Source: Halorientalis regularis
GTDB lineage: Archaea > Halobacteriota > Halobacteria > Halobacteriales > Haloarculaceae
DNA: 64,000 nt
Direction of reading: 5' to 3'
Assembly: GCF_023698535.1 (NCBI RefSeq)
Contig: NZ_JALJCL010000013.1
Location: 1 to 64,000, forward strand
Shown here one piece after another: positions 51,323 through 59,268 of this stretch (positions within the stretch are counted from its first letter, which is position 1; the number at the start of each line of letters is the position of its first letter). Made by a program: the position numbers and the translations under genes. Under the pieces are notes generated by a model. It had not been told where the DNA came from and made no database searches. It saw only the letters and a program-made list of their open reading frames with translations.

Positions 51323-51640
51323 TTACGCCCAGTTGTGGTTTTCCCAGCCCTCGTAGTGTTTCAGTCGGCTCTTGATCTCAAGCGGGTCCCAGTCACACTC
51401 GTGGTAGAGGACATCGGCCAGTTGACTGAACTCGCTGTTGTCGAGTTCGATCCCTCGGTTACCTCGGTTCGTGATGTAGGGTTTGGACCGCAGATCGTCG
51501 AATATATCGCTAGCAGTGGGGTAGTCACTTGTCTCGATAGCAGCAATAGAGATGAGATTCTCTTCAACGATAGGTGACCCCCACCGATGCTCAGCTATCA
51601 TCGCGGCGAGGAGAGCACATTTCACCGACGGCTTACGCAT
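51323..51640 (-). CDS. conserved hypothetical protein
   Basis: A 105-residue helical protein (MRKPSVKCALLAAMIAEHRWGSPIVEENLISIA...). It contains a helix-turn-helix-like run (YPTASDIFDDLRSKPYITNRGNRGIELDNSEFSQLADVLYHECDW) and ends with a small tryptophan-rich tail (HYEGWENHNWA). The sequence resembles short proteins of haloarchaeal plasmids and islands. No function assigned. It diverges from the wHTH regulator at 51735. Confidence 0.68.
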   Translation of the reverse strand: MRKPSVKCALLAAMIAEHRWGSPIVEENLISIAAIETSDYPTASDIFDDLRSKPYITNRGNRGIELDNSEFSQLADVLYHECDWDPLEIKSRLKHYEGWENHNWA

Positions 51641-51734
51641 ATCCCTCGTTTCCTACCCCTTCCTGATAAGAGTACGTTAACGCGCAGTTACGTTCGGGGA
51701 AACAGCTATATGCGTACACCGGTAAACCAGAAAC

Positions 51735-52079
51735 ATGAGCGAGTCATCGCAGACACACCCGGCAGCGGAGAAGGATACCAAGGAAGCCCGCTTAGAGAAT
51801 CCGAGCGGCGTCCTCTATCTTTTTCAGCACGAGAGCGTCCCGATCCTCATCGATGCCATCCTCACCCTTCCGCCGGGGCGGGAGTTCACCAAGACAGAAC
51901 TGGCGGATCACGCTGGTGTGACCCGGCAGACAGTGAGCAAATACATCGATCTCTTGGTAGAAACCGATATCATTGAGGAAGTAGCGAACTCATCACCTCG
52001 CCGGTATCGAGTCGCCAAGAGCGATGTTGTGCAGGAACTGTTCGAACTGAACAGTGCGCTGAACGCGGCCGGTGAGTAA
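51735..52079 (+). CDS. winged-helix transcriptional regulator
   Basis: A 114-residue protein with one winged helix-turn-helix (FTKTELADHAGVTRQTVSKYIDLLVETDIIEEV, about 50-82, wing SSPRRYRVAKSD). Its N-terminal 25 residues are acidic and disordered, and a short C-terminal helix (VQELFELNSALNAA) may dimerise. Type resembles the haloarchaeal MarR/ArsR-like family. Its target may be the neighbouring small genes, with which it shares a 94-base divergent promoter. Confidence 0.82.
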   Translation: MSESSQTHPAAEKDTKEARLENPSGVLYLFQHESVPILIDAILTLPPGREFTKTELADHAGVTRQTVSKYIDLLVETDIIEEVANSSPRRYRVAKSDVVQELFELNSALNAAGE

Positions 52080-52194
52080 CTCCAAGCCTCAATTTGCGTG
52101 CCCATCAGATTGGTGGGTTCGTGCGTCTGATTCGGGCGATGCATCGTCTGAATTGAGCGTAGATGTGATGCGGGGAGTCGCCCTGCCGTCTGAG

Positions 52195-52479
52195 CTATTG
52201 AGCTTCCAGGCGGTTTTGAATCGGCGACGGGAACGAGCCTTCGGCAATGGTGTACAGTCCGAGCCCCAGAAAGACGAGGACCGGGATGAGTGTGAATACA
52301 GGGAGCGCGCTCGTTAACGTCGTTGACAAGAGGGCGAAGACGATGACCGGCGTGAGAAGCAATATCCCGAACGTTACGAGGGCCCGGAACACTGGTGGTC
52401 TCCGCCCGGTTCGATACACAGCGATACCACAGGCGGCTGCAAACGCAACCACGAGCAAACCGAGGAGGGCTACGACCAT
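52195..52479 (-). CDS. three-helix membrane protein
   Basis: A 94-residue protein with hydrophobic helices (about 2-22, 32-54 and 58-78) and short basic loops (RTGRRPP). No known family. It stands alone on the minus strand, convergent with the wHTH gene. Function unknown. Confidence 0.68.
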   Translation of the reverse strand: MVVALLGLLVVAFAAACGIAVYRTGRRPPVFRALVTFGILLLTPVIVFALLSTTLTSALPVFTLIPVLVFLGLGLYTIAEGSFPSPIQNRLEAQ

Positions 52480-52866
52480 GTATCGATATCTAACATCAGC
52501 ACATATGCACTTTCGGGAGCCAGTTGTGATCGTCTCCCCTACTGAACGGATCGAAACGGGAAAACAGGCGTGTAAACCATGATACAGCGCCCTTAGTAAC
52601 TCGGCTATTACTTGTTTGAACCCGGAGTGGTTTCCTGAATGAATCGAATCAGGTATTCCTGCTAATGTGAGGAAATCGTGGGTTGTAGAGACGATCCATC
52701 CTATTGTTGTCGGTGGCGATTTGAACAGGTCGAGGATTTGGACCGAATGAGGGGTGCTACGGTGGAAGATCCCAGATTCAAAAGGTTAAAATAGACAAAA
52801 TTTCAAGCCATTCTGGCTGAGCGACTTCCCCACTCGGCCTGCTGGCACTCAAACCCCCACCCACCC
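52480..52866. other. 387-base gap with PadR promoter
   Basis: No gene can be supported. The last 80 bases hold the AT-rich ttcaaaaggttaaaatagacaaa (52780-52803), a good TATA region for the PadR-like gene. The rest, about 45-50% GC, has only short frames and no repeat I can detect by eye. Confidence 0.5.
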
Positions 52867-53196
52867 ATGAGTCAGACCACAACGGAGTCGACAGACGACG
52901 TATCGGCAACAGACCTAACGGCGTTTCAGAAAGAAGCACTGTTCGCTATCGCCCGTCTGGAAGCCAGCGAGAACGATTCCTACGGCCTCGGTATCAAGCG
53001 TCAACTGGCGGAGCGTCTCGGTGAAGACGTTAATCACGGCCGGCTTTACCCCAACCTCGACGACCTCGTCGAGCAGGGGATTCTCCAGAAGGCACAGATG
53101 GACAAGCGGACGAACAGATACACGCTCACCGACGACGGGAAAGAGTTGCTCAGAGACTACCGGGACTACGTGACCGAGACCGTCGCAAGCCTCTAG
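52867..53196 (+). CDS. PadR-family transcriptional regulator
   Basis: A 109-residue winged-helix regulator of the PadR type: EALFAIARLEASENDSYGLGIKRQL, GRLYPNLDDLVEQGILQKAQMDKRTNRYTLTDDGKELL. The C-terminal dimerisation helix is short, as in the subfamily 2 forms. It sits beside the MFS transporter gene (convergent, 115-base gap), the common arrangement of a repressor with an efflux pump. The effector is unknown. Confidence 0.87.
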   Translation: MSQTTTESTDDVSATDLTAFQKEALFAIARLEASENDSYGLGIKRQLAERLGEDVNHGRLYPNLDDLVEQGILQKAQMDKRTNRYTLTDDGKELLRDYRDYVTETVASL

Positions 53197-53311
53197 AGCA
53201 GCGTATTGGCGTAAATTTTGGATCAAAGGGATGAATCGCCACTCACCAGGCTCGCTAAATCGACCACCGAGCTACTGTCTCAGTTCTGGCTGAATCAGGG
53301 ACGAGTTGAGG

Positions 53312-54520
53312 TTAGTTGCGAAATGAGAGATAGAGAAGTCCGCCTGTCGCTGTTACGAGTATTCCAGTACCGAGCATCAGTGTTCGGTATCCTTCGACAG
53401 TGCTCACGAAGAACGCATCAGCGACGAACGTAAACCCGACCGCCCCGATTGTCTGTCCGAGACGAAGCATACTGGTTCGTACCCCCATCATCCCAGCACG
53501 GAGGTCGTCCGAGACAAGCGTAACCACCTTCATATCGATGGACGGCAACGCGAGCCCGATCCCGATGCCGAACCCGAGTAACGCGATCGCTATTACCGCT
53601 GTCGTGGAGGACCGCCAGATGATAAGCAAGCCCGAGCCGAAGGCGACGAATCCCAACGATATCAATTCCGGAGCGGTCCACCGCCTGGAAAACCGTCCAT
53701 ACAGCGATGACGTGACAGCATTCGCCAGCGCTGCGATGGCCAGTATCAACCCGATTGCCGAGGAGGTCAATCCAAATTCGTCGCTCAACAGCAGCGGCAA
53801 CGCTGTTACCACGGCGCCATAGTAGATGAACACCGCCAAGAACATTGCAGCGAACAGCGCGAGTGCTTCTGGCAACTGAATCACCGCATAGATTCGGGTA
53901 ATATACGTGGAGAGCTGGACGTCTGACGCACCGGTCGAGTTATCCAATGTTACCACTGCGAGAATCCCAACGGGGATCGAAACCCCAAAAAAGAGAAATG
54001 GGACGCTCCACCGTACCGTTGCGAGTACACCACCGAGTAGCGGATAGAAGGCTGCACCAACGCCGATCATACTACCGTTGATGCCGATGAGGGTATCGCG
54101 ACGGTTCCCATCATAGATATCACCGATCAGGGTAACCGCGAGCATCACGAGTGCCGTGGCCCCGATGCCCTGGAGGAATCGCAGTCCCAGGGCCACGGGA
54201 AGACTCGTCGTAAAGGCGATTCCAGCGCCGGCAATGCCGAACGTGAAAAGTAGTGGAACCAGCACCCACTTCCGACCGATTCGGTCGGCTGCGTAGCCGA
54301 TAAAGGGAGTGAGGAAGATTCCAGGGATCGAATAGGCGGTGATGAAGAGTCCGACCGCTGCATCTGAAACACCGAAGACTTCGCGGAGTTCTGGGAGGAG
54401 GGGGCTGATTAGTGAAACGCCCATGACACCGATTAATGAACTCGAGATGATGACATAGAATACGACGGAGTACCACGGGATCTCTGACCCACCCGTGTCT
54501 CCGCCCGGGTTTTCGTCCAT
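53312..54520 (-). CDS. MFS drug/solute exporter
   Basis: A 402-residue major-facilitator protein with 12 transmembrane helices. The loop 2-3 motif GYAADRIGRKWVL is intact, and PLLGGVLATVRWSVPF is near the antiporter motif C region of drug exporters. The N-terminal 18 residues are an acidic tail. It may expel toxic compounds under control of the adjacent PadR-like regulator. Substrate unknown. Confidence 0.88.
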   Translation of the reverse strand: MDENPGGDTGGSEIPWYSVVFYVIISSSLIGVMGVSLISPLLPELREVFGVSDAAVGLFITAYSIPGIFLTPFIGYAADRIGRKWVLVPLLFTFGIAGAGIAFTTSLPVALGLRFLQGIGATALVMLAVTLIGDIYDGNRRDTLIGINGSMIGVGAAFYPLLGGVLATVRWSVPFLFFGVSIPVGILAVVTLDNSTGASDVQLSTYITRIYAVIQLPEALALFAAMFLAVFIYYGAVVTALPLLLSDEFGLTSSAIGLILAIAALANAVTSSLYGRFSRRWTAPELISLGFVAFGSGLLIIWRSSTTAVIAIALLGFGIGIGLALPSIDMKVVTLVSDDLRAGMMGVRTSMLRLGQTIGAVGFTFVADAFFVSTVEGYRTLMLGTGILVTATGGLLYLSFRN

Positions 54521-54731
54521 AGCCGGTATTGATGAGACCGACGTGTGTTTCTCTTATACGACTGCGGTTTCCGGAGACAGGGTCATCCGCATTGCAGAGT
54601 AGCCGCTAACTGACAACGTTTCGTTTCCGTCAGCGTCTGTCCGCCGTCAAGTTCCTGCTCCCACTCGTTGGGTTCGACGACGATACCGACCGATGTGCTC
54701 CCTGTGAGAGGGACCAACCTCTTCTCAGGAG

Positions 54732-55100
54732 TCAGAAGGCGACGACGAGTACGGCGAAAAACGCCAGGCCAACGAGTAGCGAGATGAAACCGTATGCTGC
54801 CCAGATTAGTCGTCTGGTACGTGTCTGCTCGACGGAGACAAGTCCCAGATCAGCACCCCAGTCGATCGGCGGGCGAAGATCCTCGTGTGAACCATTGAGT
54901 GCCAGCCAGAGCAAAAACAGCCCGATGACCGATGCAGCGGTGCCGAGTGGTACCGTAATGAGCCAGTCGGTCGAGACCACATGGAGACTGGACAGCGCAC
55001 CAACAAAAACAGGGAGGTAGAGACTTGGTGAGTCCTTTCTGCTTACTACAGTCGGGAATTGAGTACGCAGCAAACTCGCATAGGCGCAACCCTGCTGCAC
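54732..55100 (-). CDS. three-helix membrane protein
   Basis: A 122-residue protein with three hydrophobic segments (about 27-45, 48-67 and 98-120) and an acidic middle loop (NGSHEDLRPPIDWGADLGLVSVEQTRTRR). The N-terminal 25 residues are less typical of haloarchaeal proteins, so the real start may be further in. It looks like a haloarchaeal hypothetical of islands. The gap 54521-54731 and the next, 55101-55261, hold no gene I support. Confidence 0.62.
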   Translation of the reverse strand: MQQGCAYASLLRTQFPTVVSRKDSPSLYLPVFVGALSSLHVVSTDWLITVPLGTAASVIGLFLLWLALNGSHEDLRPPIDWGADLGLVSVEQTRTRRLIWAAYGFISLLVGLAFFAVLVVAF

Positions 55101-55261
55101 ACGCCCTGTACCGAGTGGAGCGAGAAAGTGAAAAGAGGTTGGAATCGATGTATAACACCCTCTAGACGAATACGTTGGCGTATCCTCTCGTTCCCCCTAT
55201 TTTGCACGAATGTCCCTTGTCTTAGATATCAGAGGAAATCACGACGGTCCAGAACCCGGCG

Positions 55262-56860
55262 TCAGCAGAGCAGGAGGTACAGCCAGTACGGGAGTTCGAC
55301 GATGCCGTCGCGGACCTCACTAATGGGTTCGGAACCGCGGATGGTGTCGCCGGTCAGGACGAACCCGATTGGAGCGTCGTAGGCACCTGTGAATTCCTCG
55401 CCGGCGGCTAATGCGTCGTCGCGCTCGCGGGGTCGGTACGCAAGGCCGACGGGAACTGGCGTATCCCCTATCTCGAAGACGAAGTCGACCTCGCCGTTGC
55501 GGCCACGCCAGTACTGAACGGTCGGGTCTACGTCGTTGCCCTGCTGGGCGTTGATCCCGTACGCGAAGCGCATCGTGTGGTCGAACGCGGCGACGCGTGC
55601 GAGTTCTGCTTCTCGGTCGAAGTCGTTCCGGACGGTCGACGGGTCGCCGTCGGCGAGCGCGGTCACCAGCCCGGTGTCGCGAAGGAACAGTCGCACGGAC
55701 CGCGGGCGGCTGTTGTCGTACTCGGTGACGCCGGTCAGGACGTACAGTTCGGCGAGCGCCGAGAGGTAGCTATCGGCGATCGTTCGCCGGTCGACGTCGA
55801 AGAGGTCGACGAGTTCCTGGTAGCGAATCGGTTCGACGCCGCGGTTGCGAGCGGCGAGCGCACAGAGGCGTTCCAGGTCGGCGATGGTCTTGATCGACTC
55901 GAAGTCTGGGACCTCCTGGTAGAGCGCGTTACGTACGTCGTCGCGAAGTCGTGCGTAGTCGTCGGCGGTGAGGTCTCGCGCTGACTCTACGACGCCATCG
56001 CGCTCGTAGCTGATGACGCCGCCCATCGCGAGGTATTCCACGACCTGTGATTGAATGCGGCGAGCATCGGCCGCTACCTGCTCGTACTTGCTCTCGAGTT
56101 CGTCGATCAAGGGGTCGATGTCTCCGGTGTCCATCGCGGTGGGGAGGCTGCGTTCGCCCGTTCGCAGTGAACTGGGACTGACGCGAGTTTCGCCGGTCTC
56201 GAGTTCGGGATACACCGCAAAGACGTAGTCGCGGAACTTCTCCGGGAGGACAGGTTGAGTGTCGTAGGCGCCATCGTCGAAGCCGACGCGATCCAGTTCG
56301 CGTTCGACCTGGAGGCCGGCGCTGGCAGTAACGACGACGTGGCGGTCCTGGTTGTCTGCGAGGAGTTCCGAGACGACCGTTCCCCAGCCGTCGACAGCTG
56401 GTTTGTTCGGGTGTTCGATCCGGTGAACGTCGTCGAGCAACACGATCTCCGGTCGGTCGCTATCGGTACGGCCCAGGATTCGTGTCTCGTAGTAACGGAT
56501 AGCCTGTCGGAGTTGGTCGTCGGAGTCGAGCTGGTAGAGCGGGTCCGCGTCGAAGGGGAGGTAGAGAAACCGCTCCGGTGAATCGCCTGCTTCGATCCGG
56601 TGCTTGATGAACGCGTGCAGGAGCGTCGTTTTCCCGACGCCGCTGCGACCGACGAGTGCGAACAGTTGCTGGCCTTCGACACGGTTCCCTGATTCGTCGG
56701 GTCGCGCCAGGTGGTAGAAGTCGCTCTTGTGGCGGTCGGGCAGGGAAAACGCGGCCGCTCCCTCGTCCCACCAGGGGTTGTGCTCGTGTAGCGACCGGAT
56801 GAGGCTGTCGCCCGCATCGAGAGCCATATGGAATTCTCTGTCCTGGATCAAGAAGCCCAT
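55262..56860 (-). CDS. AAA ATPase with DUF4143/nuclease-like C terminus
   Basis: A 532-residue STAND/archaeal-type ATPase. Walker A is GRSGVGKTTL (71-80), Walker B EIVLLDDVHR (138-147). A winged-helix region follows (RYQELVDLFDVDRRTIADSYLSALAELYVL). The C-terminal domain has the DUF4143-like NGEVDFVFEIG strand, but the usual lysine of the nuclease-type E-V-D...x-K site is not evident. It belongs to the archaeal ATPase group often found in mobile or toxin-like contexts. The start at 56860 is preferred. It diverges from the VWA gene across 292 bases. Confidence 0.85.
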   Translation of the reverse strand: MGFLIQDREFHMALDAGDSLIRSLHEHNPWWDEGAAAFSLPDRHKSDFYHLARPDESGNRVEGQQLFALVGRSGVGKTTLLHAFIKHRIEAGDSPERFLYLPFDADPLYQLDSDDQLRQAIRYYETRILGRTDSDRPEIVLLDDVHRIEHPNKPAVDGWGTVVSELLADNQDRHVVVTASAGLQVERELDRVGFDDGAYDTQPVLPEKFRDYVFAVYPELETGETRVSPSSLRTGERSLPTAMDTGDIDPLIDELESKYEQVAADARRIQSQVVEYLAMGGVISYERDGVVESARDLTADDYARLRDDVRNALYQEVPDFESIKTIADLERLCALAARNRGVEPIRYQELVDLFDVDRRTIADSYLSALAELYVLTGVTEYDNSRPRSVRLFLRDTGLVTALADGDPSTVRNDFDREAELARVAAFDHTMRFAYGINAQQGNDVDPTVQYWRGRNGEVDFVFEIGDTPVPVGLAYRPRERDDALAAGEEFTGAYDAPIGFVLTGDTIRGSEPISEVRDGIVELPYWLYLLLC

Positions 56861-57152
56861 CGTAATGGTTCTTTTGACCGAACTATCGTCGTACAAACGG
56901 AGGTTACCCCCTGAAACGTGGCCGAGATAAACGGTTCTACCGACATGAACTATAAGCCACATCACGGTGTTGTTTGTATCAACCAGACACTCACCGCTAT
57001 TCGGATTTGCGACAGATTTAAATCATTATAGCGAAAACAAATGGGTGCATTCGGAGAATAAGGAACATCCAGATGTCGGTTACGAGTGCCACTCCCGAGT
57101 CAGTTCGTCGAACGCCCGTCGGTCGCCCGGGGCACGGCGGCCAGCCCGATCC
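56861..57152. promoter_or_regulatory. divergent AT-rich promoter region
   Basis: This 292-base gap between the ATPase gene (minus) and the VWA gene (plus) is AT-rich (about 48% GC). On the plus strand, atttaaatcattatagcg (57016-57033) can be a TATA box, leaving a leader of about 100 bases before the VWA start. On the minus strand gttcttttgacc and cgaactatcg lie near the ATPase start. Common control of both directions is possible. Confidence 0.45.
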
Positions 57153-59261
57153 ATGAATTCGAATCACACCGACCTTCGCGACGGAGTGCGCAGCGATCTC
57201 ACCGTCGAGTTCGTCACACAGCGCACACTCGAAAGCTGCGGCGAGACCGTCCAACGTCTCGTCGTAACCACCGACGACGGGGAAGAACACGAACTGGTCG
57301 TCACTCCGGCGCGGAGCCCGATCGGCGGCCTCGAGACCGGGAATCGGTACGACTTCCACGATATCGTCGGCTGTGCACCCGTCGACAAAGCGGCATCCGC
57401 GCCTGCGAGGTGCCCGGACTGTGGGGACCGGCTTCGAGAGGGAACGACGGTCGACGCAATCGGCGACGCTGTGACCGAGGCGGCTACGACGCTAGAGCTC
57501 TCGGACGTGTTCGGCGTCGTAGGCGAAGAGACGACCGTCACGCCGGTCCGTGACGACGACACGAACGTCGACGACTGGCAGCCGCGCCCCCAGAATAACC
57601 AAACCCAGGCCGTTACCGCTCCAGACTACGTTTGTGATGCCTGTGGGCGGCACGTCAGTCAGCACGAACTACGCAGCCACGAAGACGCAACGGCGGATAA
57701 CGCGCAGATAATGGCGGACCACGCCCCTGCGGCTAGTGCTGATATGGCCAGTCCCGAGACGGTCGGGCTGGCGGCCGGCGGGGCGAAAGACGTCACGAAC
57801 TTCCGGGAGAACGCCGAGAGCGGCTACACGCCACAACCCGAGGCAATCAGCGACGAGGGGCTGTTCTACGACTACTACTTCGAGACGGGCGCGCCGACGG
57901 AGACGGACGCGCTGTTCGCGCCGCGATACGCAGCGGCCGTGAGCGAACACCCGATCTCCGGTGAAACCGAGCGCTATCTGTCGGTCGGGCTGGACTCGAC
58001 GCTCTCGGTGGCGGAGTTCGAACGCCCCCGACTGGATCTGGTCGCCGTACTCGATGTTTCCGGGTCGATGAACAGCGAGTTCGACGGGTACTACTACGAT
58101 GAACACGGGCGCAAACGCGAGGCCGAGAACGACGCCACGACGAAACTGGCAGCCGCCACTCAATCGCTCTGTGCACTGACCGAGCAGCTCTGCGACGACG
58201 ACCGGCTGGGCGTCGTGCTGTACAACAACCGGGCGCACGTCGCGAAACCACTCCGGGACGTCGGATCGACGGACATGGATGCGATCCGGCGACACATCGG
58301 CGAGGTCAGTGCGGGCGGCGGAACGAACCTCGAAGACGGCTTCGAGGCTGCCTGGGACATGCTCGCTGACGGTGAACCCCGCGAAGATCTCGAACGGCGC
58401 GTCGTGTTCATGACCGACATGATGCCCAATATGGGCGCAACCGACGAAAGCGAGCTCACCGACTTGTTCGCCGACGCGGCCGACCGTGGCATCCACACGA
58501 CGTTCATCGGGATGGGGCTGGACGCCAATGCCGAACTTGCCGACGCGCTGTCGGGGATTCGGGGTGCGAATCACTACTTCGTTCACTCGGCGACGGAGTT
58601 CGAGCAGCGCCTGGGCGAGGAATTCGCGTACATGGTCACACCGCTGGTCTATGACCTTGGGCTGGAACTGGAGACCGACGAATGCGAGATCGCCGCGGTA
58701 CACGGGTCCCCGTCAGCCGACGACGCGACCGGGGAGCTGATGCACGTCACCACGCTGTTCCCCTCGGCCAAGGACGACGGGGAAGCCCGTGGCGGCGTGG
58801 TCCTGCTCCGACTGGATGGCGGAGTCGGGCCGGTGAACGTCGACCTGATCGCGTCCTGGACCGAACGCGACGGGAGCGAGCACTCCCAGCGGGTGACCGT
58901 CGCGCTCCCCGACGGCACGGAGTCGTTCGACCACGACGGCGTTCGGAAGGCCGTCGCGCTGGCCCGCTACGCCAGGGAACTCCGCTCGTGGGCGAGAAAC
59001 GTCCACGAGCGCGCTGCGTCGACCAACGGGGTCGACGATTGGCTGCCGACCGACCAGCGGGGCGAACACGAACGGGAATCCGTGCCGCTAGGCGTCCCGG
59101 ATGAGTACACGGCACGGTTCGAGCAACTCCGGGCGTATCTGGACGCCGAGATGCAGGCTGTCGGCGACGACGACATGGAACAGGAACTGGCGCTGCTCGA
59201 CATGCTCCTCGAGCACGGTGCGAACAGAAACCCCGACACGAACCAGGAATCCGAGAGGTGA
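57153..59261 (+). CDS. VWA-domain protein with Zn-ribbon cysteines
   Basis: A 702-residue protein and first gene of the suspected conflict operon. Residues about 1-185 form a novel N-terminal part with two CxxC pairs (87-90 and 161-164) that can hold one zinc. The VWA domain spans about 292-490, with the MIDAS residues intact: D301-x-S303-x-S305, T391 in GGGTNLEDG and D422 in FMTDMMPN. After it comes a beta-rich region (about 500-590) and a helical C terminus. VWA proteins bind partners by metal-dependent contacts, often with AAA ATPases. Its stop is seven bases before the next gene, so they are co-transcribed. Confidence 0.8.
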   Translation: MNSNHTDLRDGVRSDLTVEFVTQRTLESCGETVQRLVVTTDDGEEHELVVTPARSPIGGLETGNRYDFHDIVGCAPVDKAASAPARCPDCGDRLREGTTVDAIGDAVTEAATTLELSDVFGVVGEETTVTPVRDDDTNVDDWQPRPQNNQTQAVTAPDYVCDACGRHVSQHELRSHEDATADNAQIMADHAPAASADMASPETVGLAAGGAKDVTNFRENAESGYTPQPEAISDEGLFYDYYFETGAPTETDALFAPRYAAAVSEHPISGETERYLSVGLDSTLSVAEFERPRLDLVAVLDVSGSMNSEFDGYYYDEHGRKREAENDATTKLAAATQSLCALTEQLCDDDRLGVVLYNNRAHVAKPLRDVGSTDMDAIRRHIGEVSAGGGTNLEDGFEAAWDMLADGEPREDLERRVVFMTDMMPNMGATDESELTDLFADAADRGIHTTFIGMGLDANAELADALSGIRGANHYFVHSATEFEQRLGEEFAYMVTPLVYDLGLELETDECEIAAVHGSPSADDATGELMHVTTLFPSAKDDGEARGGVVLLRLDGGVGPVNVDLIASWTERDGSEHSQRVTVALPDGTESFDHDGVRKAVALARYARELRSWARNVHERAASTNGVDDWLPTDQRGEHERESVPLGVPDEYTARFEQLRAYLDAEMQAVGDDDMEQELALLDMLLEHGANRNPDTNQESER

Positions 59262-59268
59262 CTCACCG

